A stretch of DNA of 64,000 nucleotides from Flavobacterium luteolum (GCF_027111275.1 NZ_CP114286.1:1178001-1242000), one strand, 5' to 3'. Positions 40,271 to 50,064 are shown, counted from the first letter of the stretch. The notes: generated from the sequence alone by a model not told the origin. Numbers and translations: made by a program.

Positions 40271-40754
40271 ATGAAGAATAAAGATCAAGTAGAAATAACA
40301 ACTTACAACCCCAAATATCAAAAAAGTTTTAAGGACTTAAATATAGAATGGATTTCAACTTATTTTGAGGTTGAACCCAATGATGTAAAAGCGCTCGATC
40401 ATGCCGAAGAATATATTATAAACAAAAGGCGGCGAAATATTTTCTGCAATCTTAGACAATGAAGTTTTAGGCGTCTGTGCTTTAATTAAAAGTGACGGAA
40501 AAAGTTATGATTACGAATTGGCAAAAATGGCTGTAAGTCCGAAAGCGCAAGGAAAAGGTGTCGGATTATTACTCGCTGAATCGGCAATAAAATGGGCTAC
40601 TGAAAAAGGCGCTTCAAGAATCTATCTGGAAAGCAACACCAAACTGAAACCTGCTATCAAATTATATGAAAAATTAGGTTTTAAAGAAGTAGAAGGTCTT
40701 TCTTCGTCTTACAATAGAGTAGATATTCAGATGATGCTTGCACTTACCTTTTAG
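40271..40754 (+). pseudogene. GNAT acetyltransferase with a +1 frameshift
   Basis: Read in two frames, this encodes one GNAT of about 160 residues: residues 1-53 in one frame (HAEEYIIN...) and the rest in the other, with acetyl-CoA signature PKAQGKGVGLLLAE (the Q/RxxGxG/A loop) and a normal C-terminus YEKLGF. The break is in AACAAAAGGCGGC (40421-40433): removing one A of the run at 40424-40427 restores the frame. This may be a sequencing error in a homopolymer, a recent mutation or, less likely, programmed frameshifting. It follows the MocR gene by 7 bp. Confidence 0.75.
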
Positions 40755-40810
40755 ATTTAATAGCTTTTATAACCCGCAAATTATCTTTACCAATCATTTT
40801 GTAGAAATTA

Positions 40811-40854
40811 AAAAAAGCCTCAAATTCAAATAAATGAATTTGTGGCTTTTTTTT
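40811..40854. terminator. Bidirectional terminator
   Basis: AAAAAAGCCTCAAATTCA pairs (with one interruption) with TGAATTTGTGGCTTTTTT between the convergent GNAT and DUF2339 genes. Confidence 0.85.
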
Positions 40855-40870
40855 AAACAAAATCCGCTCT

Positions 40871-43800
40871 TTAATCAAATCGCTCTTTATATTTTTTGAA
40901 CAAAGTATTCATTACTAAAAGCACTACTCCTACTCCCAATAAAACTAAGGCTCTTATTAAGAAATCGGCATTTGATAAATCGAAAAACATTAATCGAACG
41001 ACACAAACACCTACTAAGGAAAGTGAAACATAACGGAAGTATTTTTCTTTTAGAATAATTCCGAGTATCAACAATCCTAAAGATTCCAAAATCCAGAAGA
41101 AGGTCAAGATTCCTTTGTCGAATGTGAGATATAAAAATAATCCAATGCTAAAAGTTGCAGGATAAATAATAATACTGTTTTTGAATTGAAAATCTTCGAT
41201 AAACTTGTAAACGATAAAAATATACAGAGCAAGAAGTACAAATATAATGAGATACACAAACTCAAATTTGGATTCAAAATAGTTGAAACTAACAAAGGCC
41301 AAATGAAAATTAGCCAATAAATAATAAACAATACTGATTTCTTTTTTAGTGCTAATCTTTTTATAATAAAGCCAAGCATTTACAATCGCTGTTCCTGACC
41401 AAAATACTGGAAGCCATTTGTGCTCCAATTGTGAAAACATAATAATAGAAAGCCAAACGTTAATCACAATTTGATAATCGATCTGAAATGATTTTATAAA
41501 CTCTTTTTTGTGAATCAGGAAAGTTAAAACAATCAACAATGCTACTGCCGAAAGTTGCAAAATCCAATCCAGTAAAGAGAAATCATTAAGGTTTTTAATG
41601 TTATAAAAAACAGAAGCCAAAATAGCTAAAACTCCTATAACTAATACTGATTCTGATACTAATACTATTTTTTTATAAAGAATCAAACCAAAATTGACTA
41701 ATGCCAGAATCATAAACAGCAAGGGCAGATAAGCCATTTCTACCTGAATAAATAATAAAGCGATTACCCACAAATTTTGAACAATTGGCAAAACTGCAAT
41801 AAACATTCTACCTTCTTCTTTACGACTTTTAGTCTGCAGATATACATATACAGCAGACAATAAAACACTTATAGTTTCTATAACATAGAGAGTCCATTGA
41901 TTGTTTTTATTCAACTCAAAAGCACTTAAATAAATCGTTAGGAATACAGCAACAATTAAGAGTACAAAAGAGTAAATATTATAACGCTTGATATTTTCCA
42001 TTTTTTGAAAAACCCAAAAAGTAACCAATGCCAAAATACCTAAATAAACAGGAATATAATTCATCTCAATACAAGAAAAACCAAAAACCAAAGCATTAAA
42101 AAGAACAAAATCAGAGTTTAGAACGTTGAAATTTTTCCATCCTAAAATAATTTCATTCGATTTATTTCTGATTTTTTCTCCAAAGAAAATATAGATTTCA
42201 ATTGCAGAAAGTCCAACTGCGATTAAACCAATTTCGATATTATTGAAGAATCGCGTATTATACAAAAACACAAAACTTCCAAAAACAGAAAAAGCAAGAC
42301 AAAACCCATATAATAAAGTTTGATTTTCTACAGAAAGTGTTTTTCGTTTAAACTGAATCCATAAAAATTCATGATTTAGTAAAGCGATTACAAACAATCC
42401 GAAAATCTGAACGATATAATAAGCGGCTAAATATTTATACAAAAAGGAGATTAACAAAGCATTAATCCCTATTATTCCAATAGTCTTAACAATAGAATTG
42501 TCTTTATAAAAGAACTTCGCAAACCAGTTGAGCGTTGTTACAGCAATAATTCCTGATGCAAAAAGAATATCTAAATTAGATTTTGGCTCTATAAGAATCA
42601 AAGTTAATCCTACGCCGATCGAAATTAGCAAAAACACAAATCTGCCAAGATCAAAAGTATCTATTTTGAACTTGAATCGTAAAGAACACCACAATAAAGC
42701 CAGAAATACTAAAGGATAATAAAACGAAATTTCGATAGTATGATACCAGCTTATAAAAAACAAAAACGAAAGTAAAACAGAGAAAATTCCATTTAAACTC
42801 AAATCCTTCTTGACAATGAAAGAATCGATTTCTAAAAATTCTTTTTTTATGACACAAAAAACAGGAACTATTAACGCCATAAACATTACAACAATAATCG
42901 ACGCAAAAACATTAGTAACATTGGTCTGATTATAAGATGGATTAACATTGAGAATAAAAAAACCAAAAACAAACAAACATAAAATATGGTTGATGCCCAA
43001 AAATATTTTATGCAGTAAAATTTCTTTGCTTTTATAAACAATAAACAAACAAGTCAGAACAAGAAGATACAAGCCGCAGATAATAATATCAAAGCCAACT
43101 TTCCAATCATTAAGCATTATAATACTCAAAGCGAAGAGTACAAACGAAACCATTCCGTCTAAATGATACAGCCAAAAGATTTTTTTCTTTCTTGCAAAAA
43201 GAGCAGCAAAAAGACAAAGTATTCCCGCTACCAGCAAAACAAAAATTTTGATTTTACTGCCTGTTGAATGCAAAATTAAACCTGCCGCAAATAAAACCCA
43301 ATTGATGAGATGCGTTAAAAAAGCAATTTTATCAAAATGTGTATTTGCATAAATACTGCGATACTGCATGTACATACAACTTACAGAAACCAAAATAATT
43401 CCGAGTATAGCAAACAAATTTTCTGTTGCTGTCAAGGCATTTGCTCCCTGGGTAAACCAAATATCAAATAGGATAAAACCTGAAATAACGATCAATAAAT
43501 GATATTCCCATTTTTCTTTATACGATAAAACAATTCCAGCTGTTGCGGTTAATGATGCCAATAAAAATGTAACTAAAAGTTTTTCGGGAATTACACATAA
43601 AATTAAAATACTCAATATTACATGAAGCGATAAAAAAGTCTGTTGTTTGATAATATATCCAACATACAAATTGAGCGCAATTCCAAATCCAATAAGAGAA
43701 TAAGCAATTGGAATATTAGCAATAAAAGTCAATGCAGGAATTTGTGAAGCTCCAAAACAACCAAACAAAAATAAACTTGCTCCCGCACTGCGCAGCCAAA

Positions 43801-44500
43801 GTCCTGTTTTAAACCATTTTTCCTTTCTCTGAAGAAAGTAATATGATCCAACTAGAATTCCAGCATAAAGCCAAAGAATTAAAATTCTAAACATTGGCGA
43901 AACTTTCAAAGCTGTGTAAATGCTTAAATAGCCAATTCCTAAAACCATAATTGCAGTTCCAAGAATTCCTGTCCAATTTTCGACAAACTGCTGTTCGAGC
44001 TTTTTCATAAAAATCGAAAAAGCACTTTCTACGTAAACTTCTTCTTCTCGAACTTGCGTTTCAGATTGCGATTCAAGAGCATTAAATGAACTGGTTTCTA
44101 AAATTTCTTCCAGTTCTGGAGTTTCATTTTTATCCAATCTAGGAAGTGAAGCAGATTCGAAGCTCACAACTGGCTCGATTGACTCTTCAATAGCTTCTTT
44201 TTCGTTTTGAACTTCCTCAATAACCGCAAATGATTCTGAGACAACTGGCGAGAAAACTTCTTCAACAGGATCTAAAAAAATCTCTCGTTTCTCAATTACA
44301 GATTTAGAGTCATCAACAATAAAATCAGATTGTGAAAGTTGCTTTCTAATCTCAGCTAATTCATTTTTCAAAGTATTAAAATCATCTCTATTTTTTCTGT
44401 AAAGTGAATCCAGATGATCATTTTCTTCTTTTAATTTATTAAACTTATTAAACAAGACAACGATACCTACAATTAATGCAAAAAGAATAAAATTCTCCAT
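40871..44500 (-). CDS. Giant DUF2339 polytopic membrane protein
   Basis: 1209-residue inner-membrane protein. One short hydrophobic N-terminal segment (about 4-18), a coiled coil (about 18-66), an acidic spacer (about 67-160; rich in Glu and Val/Ser), then roughly 30 transmembrane helices to the C-terminus. This is the DUF2339 layout, found across many bacteria; the function is unknown. It is monocistronic and convergent with the GNAT gene. Size rules out most common transporters, and no catalytic motif is evident. Confidence 0.9.
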   Translation of the reverse strand: MENFILFALIVGIVVLFNKFNKLKEENDHLDSLYRKNRDDFNTLKNELAEIRKQLSQSDFIVDDSKSVIEKREIFLDPVEEVFSPVVSESFAVIEEVQNEKEAIEESIEPVVSFESASLPRLDKNETPELEEILETSSFNALESQSETQVREEEVYVESAFSIFMKKLEQQFVENWTGILGTAIMVLGIGYLSIYTALKVSPMFRILILWLYAGILVGSYYFLQRKEKWFKTGLWLRSAGASLFLFGCFGASQIPALTFIANIPIAYSLIGFGIALNLYVGYIIKQQTFLSLHVILSILILCVIPEKLLVTFLLASLTATAGIVLSYKEKWEYHLLIVISGFILFDIWFTQGANALTATENLFAILGIILVSVSCMYMQYRSIYANTHFDKIAFLTHLINWVLFAAGLILHSTGSKIKIFVLLVAGILCLFAALFARKKKIFWLYHLDGMVSFVLFALSIIMLNDWKVGFDIIICGLYLLVLTCLFIVYKSKEILLHKIFLGINHILCLFVFGFFILNVNPSYNQTNVTNVFASIIVVMFMALIVPVFCVIKKEFLEIDSFIVKKDLSLNGIFSVLLSFLFFISWYHTIEISFYYPLVFLALLWCSLRFKFKIDTFDLGRFVFLLISIGVGLTLILIEPKSNLDILFASGIIAVTTLNWFAKFFYKDNSIVKTIGIIGINALLISFLYKYLAAYYIVQIFGLFVIALLNHEFLWIQFKRKTLSVENQTLLYGFCLAFSVFGSFVFLYNTRFFNNIEIGLIAVGLSAIEIYIFFGEKIRNKSNEIILGWKNFNVLNSDFVLFNALVFGFSCIEMNYIPVYLGILALVTFWVFQKMENIKRYNIYSFVLLIVAVFLTIYLSAFELNKNNQWTLYVIETISVLLSAVYVYLQTKSRKEEGRMFIAVLPIVQNLWVIALLFIQVEMAYLPLLFMILALVNFGLILYKKIVLVSESVLVIGVLAILASVFYNIKNLNDFSLLDWILQLSAVALLIVLTFLIHKKEFIKSFQIDYQIVINVWLSIIMFSQLEHKWLPVFWSGTAIVNAWLYYKKISTKKEISIVYYLLANFHLAFVSFNYFESKFEFVYLIIFVLLALYIFIVYKFIEDFQFKNSIIIYPATFSIGLFLYLTFDKGILTFFWILESLGLLILGIILKEKYFRYVSLSLVGVCVVRLMFFDLSNADFLIRALVLLGVGVVLLVMNTLFKKYKERFD

Positions 44501-44804
44501 AGTTTATATTTTGGTTGGGGTAAATGTAGGAATTATTGGTTTAATTTTACTTTAAAAGAAAACATTTAAAAGGAAGAAAATCATTCTCCATTTCATAAAA
44601 TGACATTTGAAATGATCTTCACTCTAGATTTAAAAAAAATACTACATTAAGTGTAACATTTTCTAAGAACAGCGTCAAATCTTGAATTAAATTACGGTTC
44701 TTTGTAACTTATTACATTCTCACTTGAGTTTACTCAAATTCTGAATACAATAATATTGACTCCAATGAGTTTAGAACTAGGAATCTAGTCGCGATATTTT
44801 CGTT
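44501..44804. other. 304-bp divergent intergenic space upstream of the ECF sigma gene
   Basis: No gene is visible. A small palindrome TTGAGTTTACTCAA at 44724-44737 lies 68 nt before the sigma factor ATG. I see no good TAnnTTTG box, which would be expected if the sigma gene is transcribed by its own sigma factor. Confidence 0.5.
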
Positions 44805-45326
44805 ATGGACAATAAGAAATTTATTTTAAGTTTAAAAAAAGGTAATGAAGCAGCTTTCAAAGAAGTCTACTTCAGCTATTACGATAAACTTATAAATATT
44901 GCCAAACGATTTAACTCTTCTGTATTTACTCCCGAAGATTTTGTTCAAGAGACTTTTATAAGATTATATAATAAAAGAGAACTACTTAACGAAGAAGTGC
45001 TGTTCGACAAACAGATATTTGTTATCTGCAAAAACATCATTATTAATCACGTTAATAGAGAAAGTAAAATAATACAGCTTAATCCTGCTCAAGTTGACAT
45101 GCCTGAGGAAGAAACAGATTTGGGAATTTTTGAAGAAAGACAAGAAAAGCTTCAAAATTTTATTAGTCTGCTTCCGGAGCAGCAACAAAAAATATTCACT
45201 TTACACAAACTGGAAAACCTTAGCTATAAGGAGATTGCAGAAATAACGGATCTCTCTGAGAAGACCATTGCCAATCATATTTATCTCGCCAGTAAATTTA
45301 TTCGAAAAAAAATAGAAAACCATTAG
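44805..45326 (+). CDS. ECF sigma-70 factor
   Basis: 173-residue ECF sigma factor: region 2 (about 1-85; FKEVYFSYYDKLINIA and TPEDFVQETFIRLYNKREL, binding the -10 site) and region 4 (about 115-170; LSYKEIAEITDLSEKTIANHIYLASKFIR, a helix-turn-helix for the -35 site). No region 1.1 or 3, as usual. It heads a surface-signalling cluster: small ORF, FecR anti-sigma, TonB receptor and DUF4249 protein. Its target promoter is probably in this cluster, upstream of the receptor or of itself. Confidence 0.95.
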   Translation: MDNKKFILSLKKGNEAAFKEVYFSYYDKLINIAKRFNSSVFTPEDFVQETFIRLYNKRELLNEEVLFDKQIFVICKNIIINHVNRESKIIQLNPAQVDMPEEETDLGIFEERQEKLQNFISLLPEQQQKIFTLHKLENLSYKEIAEITDLSEKTIANHIYLASKFIRKKIENH

Positions 45327-45330
45327 GAAC

Positions 45331-45373
45331 TTTTTAGTTCTCGTTTGTTATACTTAAAAACAAGAACTAAAAA
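45331..45373 (+). promoter_or_regulatory. Hairpin covering the start codon of the small ORF
   Basis: TTTTTAGTTCT (45331-45341) is perfectly complementary to AGAACTAAAAA (45363-45373); pairing continues inward with GTTT/AAAC after one mismatch. The last base of the right arm is the A of the ATG at 45373. It may control translation of the small protein, or be a protein site in DNA. Confidence 0.5.
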
Positions 45374-45582
45374 TGCACATTGAAGCGTATAAAACTAATG
45401 TTAGAACAAAAAAAGACGCAAGCTTACTTGTAGCTCTTTTACAGTTTGTTATTTCTGACTGTATTATAAATTTTGATCGTCAGGGACAGGAAAATATCTT
45501 GAAAATCGAAACCAACCGCGACATTAAAGAAATGGTTTATCGTGTTTTTAATAAACACGGATTTCAGTGTCAAATCATTTAA
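45373..45582 (+). CDS. Small ferredoxin-like protein in the ECF cluster
   Basis: 69 residues, MHIEAYKTNVRTKKDASLLV at the start, then FVISDC and INFDRQGQENILKIE. Predicted order strand-helix-strand-strand-helix-strand, about the size of a metal-binding-like or ACT/HMA-type ferredoxin fold, but it lacks the CxxC of HMA domains. It has a recognisable relative at 57755 (shared KTxV, LL, NFD and NIL). The place between sigma and anti-sigma genes suggests a modulator. I do not recognise a named family. Confidence 0.65.
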   Translation: MHIEAYKTNVRTKKDASLLVALLQFVISDCIINFDRQGQENILKIETNRDIKEMVYRVFNKHGFQCQII

Positions 45583-45594
45583 TAGCTAAAAAAA

Positions 45595-46437
45595 ATGAAT
45601 CAAGAAAAATTTGATGAGGAATTTGAAAAGTTATGGAATGAAAAACCTGAAGCACATTCAGATAATGAAAAAGAAGCTTCCTGGGAACAATTTCATGCTA
45701 AAACATTTTCAGAGAAGAAAAGAAAATTTAAGCCTTGGCGTATTTATGCGGCGGCTTCGGTTTTGCTTTTTGTTCTTATTGGAACTGGAATTTATTTTAA
45801 CCAAGAACCTACTGCCGAAAACATAGTTCTTGCCGAAAACGTAATTGAAAATACTACCTCAGCAATAAAGTTTATTGTTTTACCAGATAGTTCAAAAGTC
45901 GAGTTAAGTCCGAAATCTAAAATTTCTTTCGGGCAAAATTTCGCTTCAAACAGAAAAATAGAAATTGTAGGCCAAGCTTATTTTAAGGTAAAAAAAGACA
46001 AACAGCATCCTTTTCAGGTTTTCTGCAACGAAACAACAACTACTGTTTTAGGAACTTCCTTTACAGTTAAAGAATCTGAAAACAGAGAAGTAACTGTTGA
46101 ACTTTTTGAAGGAAGTGTTCAAATGAATGTGAAAGGCAAAGATCAAAAATGGATCTTGAAACCAGGTGAAAAATTTACTTATGGAAACCAAATTGCTTCA
46201 GTAACAGAATTTAGCCGATTTGTAGATTTTGACAACGAAAACCTTTCTGCAGTAAGCCTTTATATTGAAGAAAACTATGGCTATAAGGTGATTCTTCCGA
46301 AAGAAAATATGAATCAGAAAATTACGATTCGCATCAATAAAAAAGAAGATTTAAAAACAATTGTACAATTATTATCAGAAATGTATAACCTAAACTTTGA
46401 AATAAATGAAGATTTAAAACAGATCACTTTTCAATAA
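45595..46437 (+). CDS. FecR-type anti-sigma factor
   Basis: 280-residue single-span regulator. Cytoplasmic N-terminus (about 1-45; binds the sigma factor), one membrane helix (about 47-65; IYAAASVLLFVLIGTGIYF), then a periplasmic FecR domain (about 95-205; IKFIVLPDSSKVELSPKSKIS, GQAYFKVKKDKQHPFQVF) and a DUF4974/STN-like C-terminal domain (about 215-280) that contacts the TonB receptor signalling domain. Standard length. Starts 12 bp after the small ORF and precedes the receptor by 100 bp. Confidence 0.93.
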   Translation: MNQEKFDEEFEKLWNEKPEAHSDNEKEASWEQFHAKTFSEKKRKFKPWRIYAAASVLLFVLIGTGIYFNQEPTAENIVLAENVIENTTSAIKFIVLPDSSKVELSPKSKISFGQNFASNRKIEIVGQAYFKVKKDKQHPFQVFCNETTTTVLGTSFTVKESENREVTVELFEGSVQMNVKGKDQKWILKPGEKFTYGNQIASVTEFSRFVDFDNENLSAVSLYIEENYGYKVILPKENMNQKITIRINKKEDLKTIVQLLSEMYNLNFEINEDLKQITFQ

Positions 46438-46447
46438 AAAACAAAAA

Positions 46448-46476
46448 AGGATGTAAGCCGCGAAACTACACATCCT
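46448..46476 (+). other. Small hairpin in the FecR-receptor spacer
   Basis: AGGATGT and ACATCCT pair around a 15-nt loop. Without a T run it is not a convincing terminator; it could weaken read-through into the receptor gene or be a binding site. Confidence 0.35.
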
Positions 46477-46537
46477 CCTAATTTTCAGGATAACACGAGG
46501 TTAATCCGTTTAATAATATTCAAAAATACAAAATTTC

Positions 46538-49156
46538 ATGAAGCATATAATTTCAGCGTGCTTTTTTTTATTCAGTTTATGTATGTCTGCTCAGAACGTT
46601 ACAGTAACTGTAGATCAAAATGTAACTTTAAAAGAATTCTTCAAACAAATCGAAAGTCAAACCGACTTTAAATTTGCTTTTACAGATCAGATTGATACTA
46701 ATAAAAAGTATTTTAATAAAAAAAGCACTTTTAAGAATACCGAAGTTAACAAGCTTATTGCGGAATTAAATCAAACTTCATCTGTACAATTTACGATCGT
46801 TGGCAGCAATATTTTTGTAAAGCAGAAATCTCAAGTTCAAAAACCAGCCAAAAAAAAAAGTAAGCTAACCGGTCACGTTTATGACGATGAAAGACAACCT
46901 GTTATTGGTGCCAACATTTACATAAAAGAATTAGAAACTGGTGTTGTTACAGATTCCGACGGAAAATATAGCATTGATGTACCAAACGGAAGTTATACTG
47001 TTCAGGTTAGTTATGTTGGATTTAAAAATGAGGAAAAACGTGTTTCTGTTTCCGATGATACCAAAATCAATTTCAATATCGATTCTGACAGCCAGCAATT
47101 GGGAGAAGTTATTATCATGAATAATAAGGCGGTTGACATTAAAAATACTCAAATGAGTGTTAATAAGCTTTCGATGCAGGAAATCAAAAAAATTCCTGTT
47201 GCAATGGGTGAACCTGATCCGTTAAAATCAATTTTAACTTTGCCAGGAGTTACCAATGCTGGAGAAGCTTCTTCGGGATTTAATGTCCGCGGTGGTGCTG
47301 CAGATCAGAATTTGATTCTTTTGGATGGCGCTCCTGTTTATGCAGACTCGCACATGTTTGGGTTCTTTTCTATTTTCAATGCCGATATTGTTAATGGTTT
47401 AGATTTATATAAAGGAGGAATTCCGTCAAAGTTTGGAGGACGTGTTTCTTCTGTTCTAGATGTTACCCAACAAACGGGAGATTTTGAAGAATATAAAGTA
47501 AACGGAGGAATTGGTTTAATCTCTAGCCGATTATTAGTTCAAGGTCCTTTAGAAAAAGAAAAAGGTTCGTTTATTCTTTCTGGACGTGCTTCGTACGCGC
47601 ATTTGTTCATGAAACTGGCTGACAATAATAACTCTGCCATGTTTTATGATTTGAATGCTAAATTGAATTATCGTTTTAATGCTAAGAATACATTGTCTTT
47701 TTCTGGTTATTTTGGAAATGATATATTCGATATCAATGATCGTTTTGCTAGCACTTACGGAAGCACAATGGGAATTTTAAGTTGGAAACATAAATTTTCT
47801 GATCGTTTGAACAGCAATCTATCTACTTTCTACAGTGATTATAGATTTAATTTAGAAATTCCGATTGAAAGTTTTAAATGGGATAGCAATATTGCGAGTT
47901 ATGGATTGAAGTACAATTGGAATTTCCAACAATCTGAGAAGTTTAAAATCAATTATGGTATTGATGGTTTGTATTATAATTTCAATCCTGGAGTTGTAAA
48001 ACCGACTTCGCCAGATTCTCAGTTTAATTATATGCAGCTGGACAAAAAATATGCTTTGGAGGCTTCTGCTTTTGTTGATTTTGAAAATCAGATTACAGAG
48101 AAACTGAACTTCCGTTACGGACTTCGTTACAGCATGTTTTACCGTTTAGGAGATGAAACTATCAGCACTTACGAAAATGGTCAGGCGGTAGTATACAATC
48201 CGTTATACAAAATCTATGAAGAGGGAACACCAAACGGAAGCATCTCATACGGAAAAGGAAAAACCATCAGCAAGTTCAATAATTTTGAACCTAGAGCTGC
48301 TCTTTCTTATGCTTTTAATGACGAAAATTCGATTAAAGCGAGCTACAACCGAATGGCACAATACATTCATATTTTATCAAACACACAGTCTCCGTTGCCA
48401 ATGAGCATCTGGACACCAAGCGGACCTTTTACAAAACCTCAGCTTTTGGACCAGTATGCGATGGGATATTTCAGAAATTTCAAAGACGGCGACTACTCTT
48501 TAGAAACAGAATTATTTTATAAAAATGTTCAAAATCGTATTGATTATATTGACGGCGCTGATGTCTTGGCTAACAACAATATTGAGCAGGTTATTCTAAA
48601 CGGAAAAGCCAGATCTTATGGTATGGAATTATTGTTTAGAAAAAATACTGGCGTTTTCACAGGATGGATTTCTTATACTTTGTCTAGAGCAGAACAAAAA
48701 ACTCCTGGAAGAACTCCAGAAGAACCAGGAATTGCAAATGGTGACTGGTATTTGTCAGGTTATGATAAACTGCATAATTTAAGCATTGTAGGAAGTTATG
48801 AACTGAATCCGAAATGGTCTTTTAATGGAAATTTCACTTTACAATCGGGTCAGCCGGTAACGTACGCAAATGGATACTACGAAATGGGAGGCATTCACAT
48901 TCCGAATTATTCTTTGAGAAATGAAAACAGATTACCGCTTTTCCATCACTTAGATGTTGCGGCAACTTACACGCCAAAACCAGATAAAAAGAAAGGATGG
49001 CAAAGCTATTGGGTATTTAGCCTTTACAATATTTACAACAGAAAAAATGCTGCTTCTATGAGTTTTACAACCAATGAAGATACGGGAGCAAATGAAACCA
49101 GAAGACTTTCTATTTTCGGAATTGTACCTGGAGTTTCTTATAATTTTAAATTTTAA
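46538..49156 (+). CDS. TonB-dependent receptor with STN signalling domain
   Basis: 872-residue outer-membrane receptor. Signal peptide to about residue 18 (LCMSAQ), an STN domain (about 20-95; TLKEFFKQIESQTDFKFAF) that talks to FecR, a CarboxypepD-regulatory-like domain (about 113-195; GHVYDDERQPVIGANIYIKE), plug (about 205-325; SGFNVRGGAADQNLILLDGAP) and barrel ending YNFKF. The STN plus upstream sigma/FecR genes indicate that ligand binding triggers its own expression. It is not a SusC (no SusD partner); a DUF4249 gene follows by 4 bp instead. Confidence 0.94.
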   Translation: MKHIISACFFLFSLCMSAQNVTVTVDQNVTLKEFFKQIESQTDFKFAFTDQIDTNKKYFNKKSTFKNTEVNKLIAELNQTSSVQFTIVGSNIFVKQKSQVQKPAKKKSKLTGHVYDDERQPVIGANIYIKELETGVVTDSDGKYSIDVPNGSYTVQVSYVGFKNEEKRVSVSDDTKINFNIDSDSQQLGEVIIMNNKAVDIKNTQMSVNKLSMQEIKKIPVAMGEPDPLKSILTLPGVTNAGEASSGFNVRGGAADQNLILLDGAPVYADSHMFGFFSIFNADIVNGLDLYKGGIPSKFGGRVSSVLDVTQQTGDFEEYKVNGGIGLISSRLLVQGPLEKEKGSFILSGRASYAHLFMKLADNNNSAMFYDLNAKLNYRFNAKNTLSFSGYFGNDIFDINDRFASTYGSTMGILSWKHKFSDRLNSNLSTFYSDYRFNLEIPIESFKWDSNIASYGLKYNWNFQQSEKFKINYGIDGLYYNFNPGVVKPTSPDSQFNYMQLDKKYALEASAFVDFENQITEKLNFRYGLRYSMFYRLGDETISTYENGQAVVYNPLYKIYEEGTPNGSISYGKGKTISKFNNFEPRAALSYAFNDENSIKASYNRMAQYIHILSNTQSPLPMSIWTPSGPFTKPQLLDQYAMGYFRNFKDGDYSLETELFYKNVQNRIDYIDGADVLANNNIEQVILNGKARSYGMELLFRKNTGVFTGWISYTLSRAEQKTPGRTPEEPGIANGDWYLSGYDKLHNLSIVGSYELNPKWSFNGNFTLQSGQPVTYANGYYEMGGIHIPNYSLRNENRLPLFHHLDVAATYTPKPDKKKGWQSYWVFSLYNIYNRKNAASMSFTTNEDTGANETRRLSIFGIVPGVSYNFKF

Positions 49157-49160
49157 TGCT

Positions 49161-50003
49161 ATGAATAAATTGAAAAAATATACAATAATGAACAGAGCAC
49201 TGGCATTAATAAGTCTTCTTTTTGTTTTTTCTTTTGCTTCTTGCGAAGATGTGGTCAATCTGGACCTGGAAACTGGTGAAACGAAACTGGTTATCGATGC
49301 CGAAATTATCTGGAAAAAAGGAACTGACGGAAAGGAACAAACTATAAAAATTAGTAAAACGGCTCCTTATTACAACAATTCTACGCCAAAAGTTTCTGGC
49401 GCGCAAGTACGAGTAGAAAACAGTAACGGAGATGTTTTTACCTTTAACGAAACCGAGGCTGGAGTTTACAAATGCACTAATTTTGTTCCTGTAATTGATA
49501 TGGATTACAAATTATTTATTACTGCTGAAGGACAAAGTTTTACCGCAACAGAAAAGTTAACTTCTACAACTCCAATCACTAAAATCGAACAAAATATCGT
49601 TCCCGATTTTGACGGAACAGATATCATTGAATTGACTTTTTATTACAATGACCCAGCAGATCAAACCAATTTTTACGTAACAGATTATCAAAGCTCATTC
49701 TTGATTTACCCAGAATATGAAATTACAAATGATGATTTTTATAACGGAAACGAAATTAGCACGAGATACTCTAAAGAAGACAAAATGAAATCTGGAAATA
49801 CAGTAAAAATTACCCATAGAGGCGTTTCTAAAAACTTCTATAATTACTGGAAATTAATTTTGGAAGCTTCCAGTTCAAATCCTTTTTCTGTACCTCCAGG
49901 AAATATTAGAGGAAATATTGTAAATACTTCTGATGCTAATAATTTCGCTTTTGGTTATTTTAGACTTTGCGAAGCTGATCAAATTGATTATTTAGTGAAA
50001 TAA
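49161..50003 (+). CDS. DUF4249 outer-membrane lipoprotein
   Basis: 280-residue lipoprotein of the DUF4249 family. Signal peptide with lipobox FASC (Cys near residue 28), then beta-rich EDVVNLDLETGETKLVIDAEI. The open frame extends to an ATG at 49074 inside the receptor gene, but the ATG at 49161 gives the proper lipoprotein signal. DUF4249 proteins are regularly next to non-SusC TonB receptors, so a surface-exposed ligand-capture partner, analogous to SusD, is the best inference. Confidence 0.88.
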   Translation: MNKLKKYTIMNRALALISLLFVFSFASCEDVVNLDLETGETKLVIDAEIIWKKGTDGKEQTIKISKTAPYYNNSTPKVSGAQVRVENSNGDVFTFNETEAGVYKCTNFVPVIDMDYKLFITAEGQSFTATEKLTSTTPITKIEQNIVPDFDGTDIIELTFYYNDPADQTNFYVTDYQSSFLIYPEYEITNDDFYNGNEISTRYSKEDKMKSGNTVKITHRGVSKNFYNYWKLILEASSSNPFSVPPGNIRGNIVNTSDANNFAFGYFRLCEADQIDYLVK

Positions 50004-50018
50004 AAAATCAATTGTAGG

Positions 50019-50064
50019 AAAAAGAGAAAAGCCTTAAACAATATGTTTAAGGCTTTTCTCTTTT
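50019..50064. terminator. Perfect bidirectional terminator
   Basis: A 21-bp perfect stem, core GAGAAAAGCCTTAAAC / GTTTAAGGCTTTTCTC, with a 4-nt loop, ends the DUF4249 gene and the convergent GNAT gene. Confidence 0.9.

Noticed and set aside
40421..40433. Programmed frameshift at AACAAAAGG in the GNAT gene
   Set aside because: The needed shift is +1 and I see no stop codon at the shift, no stimulating structure and no family precedent; error or mutation is simpler.
44805..49156. Assignment of the ECF/FecR/receptor cluster to iron-siderophore uptake
   Set aside because: No siderophore, Fur box or iron gene is visible; FecR-type systems in Bacteroidota often respond to glycans or other ligands.
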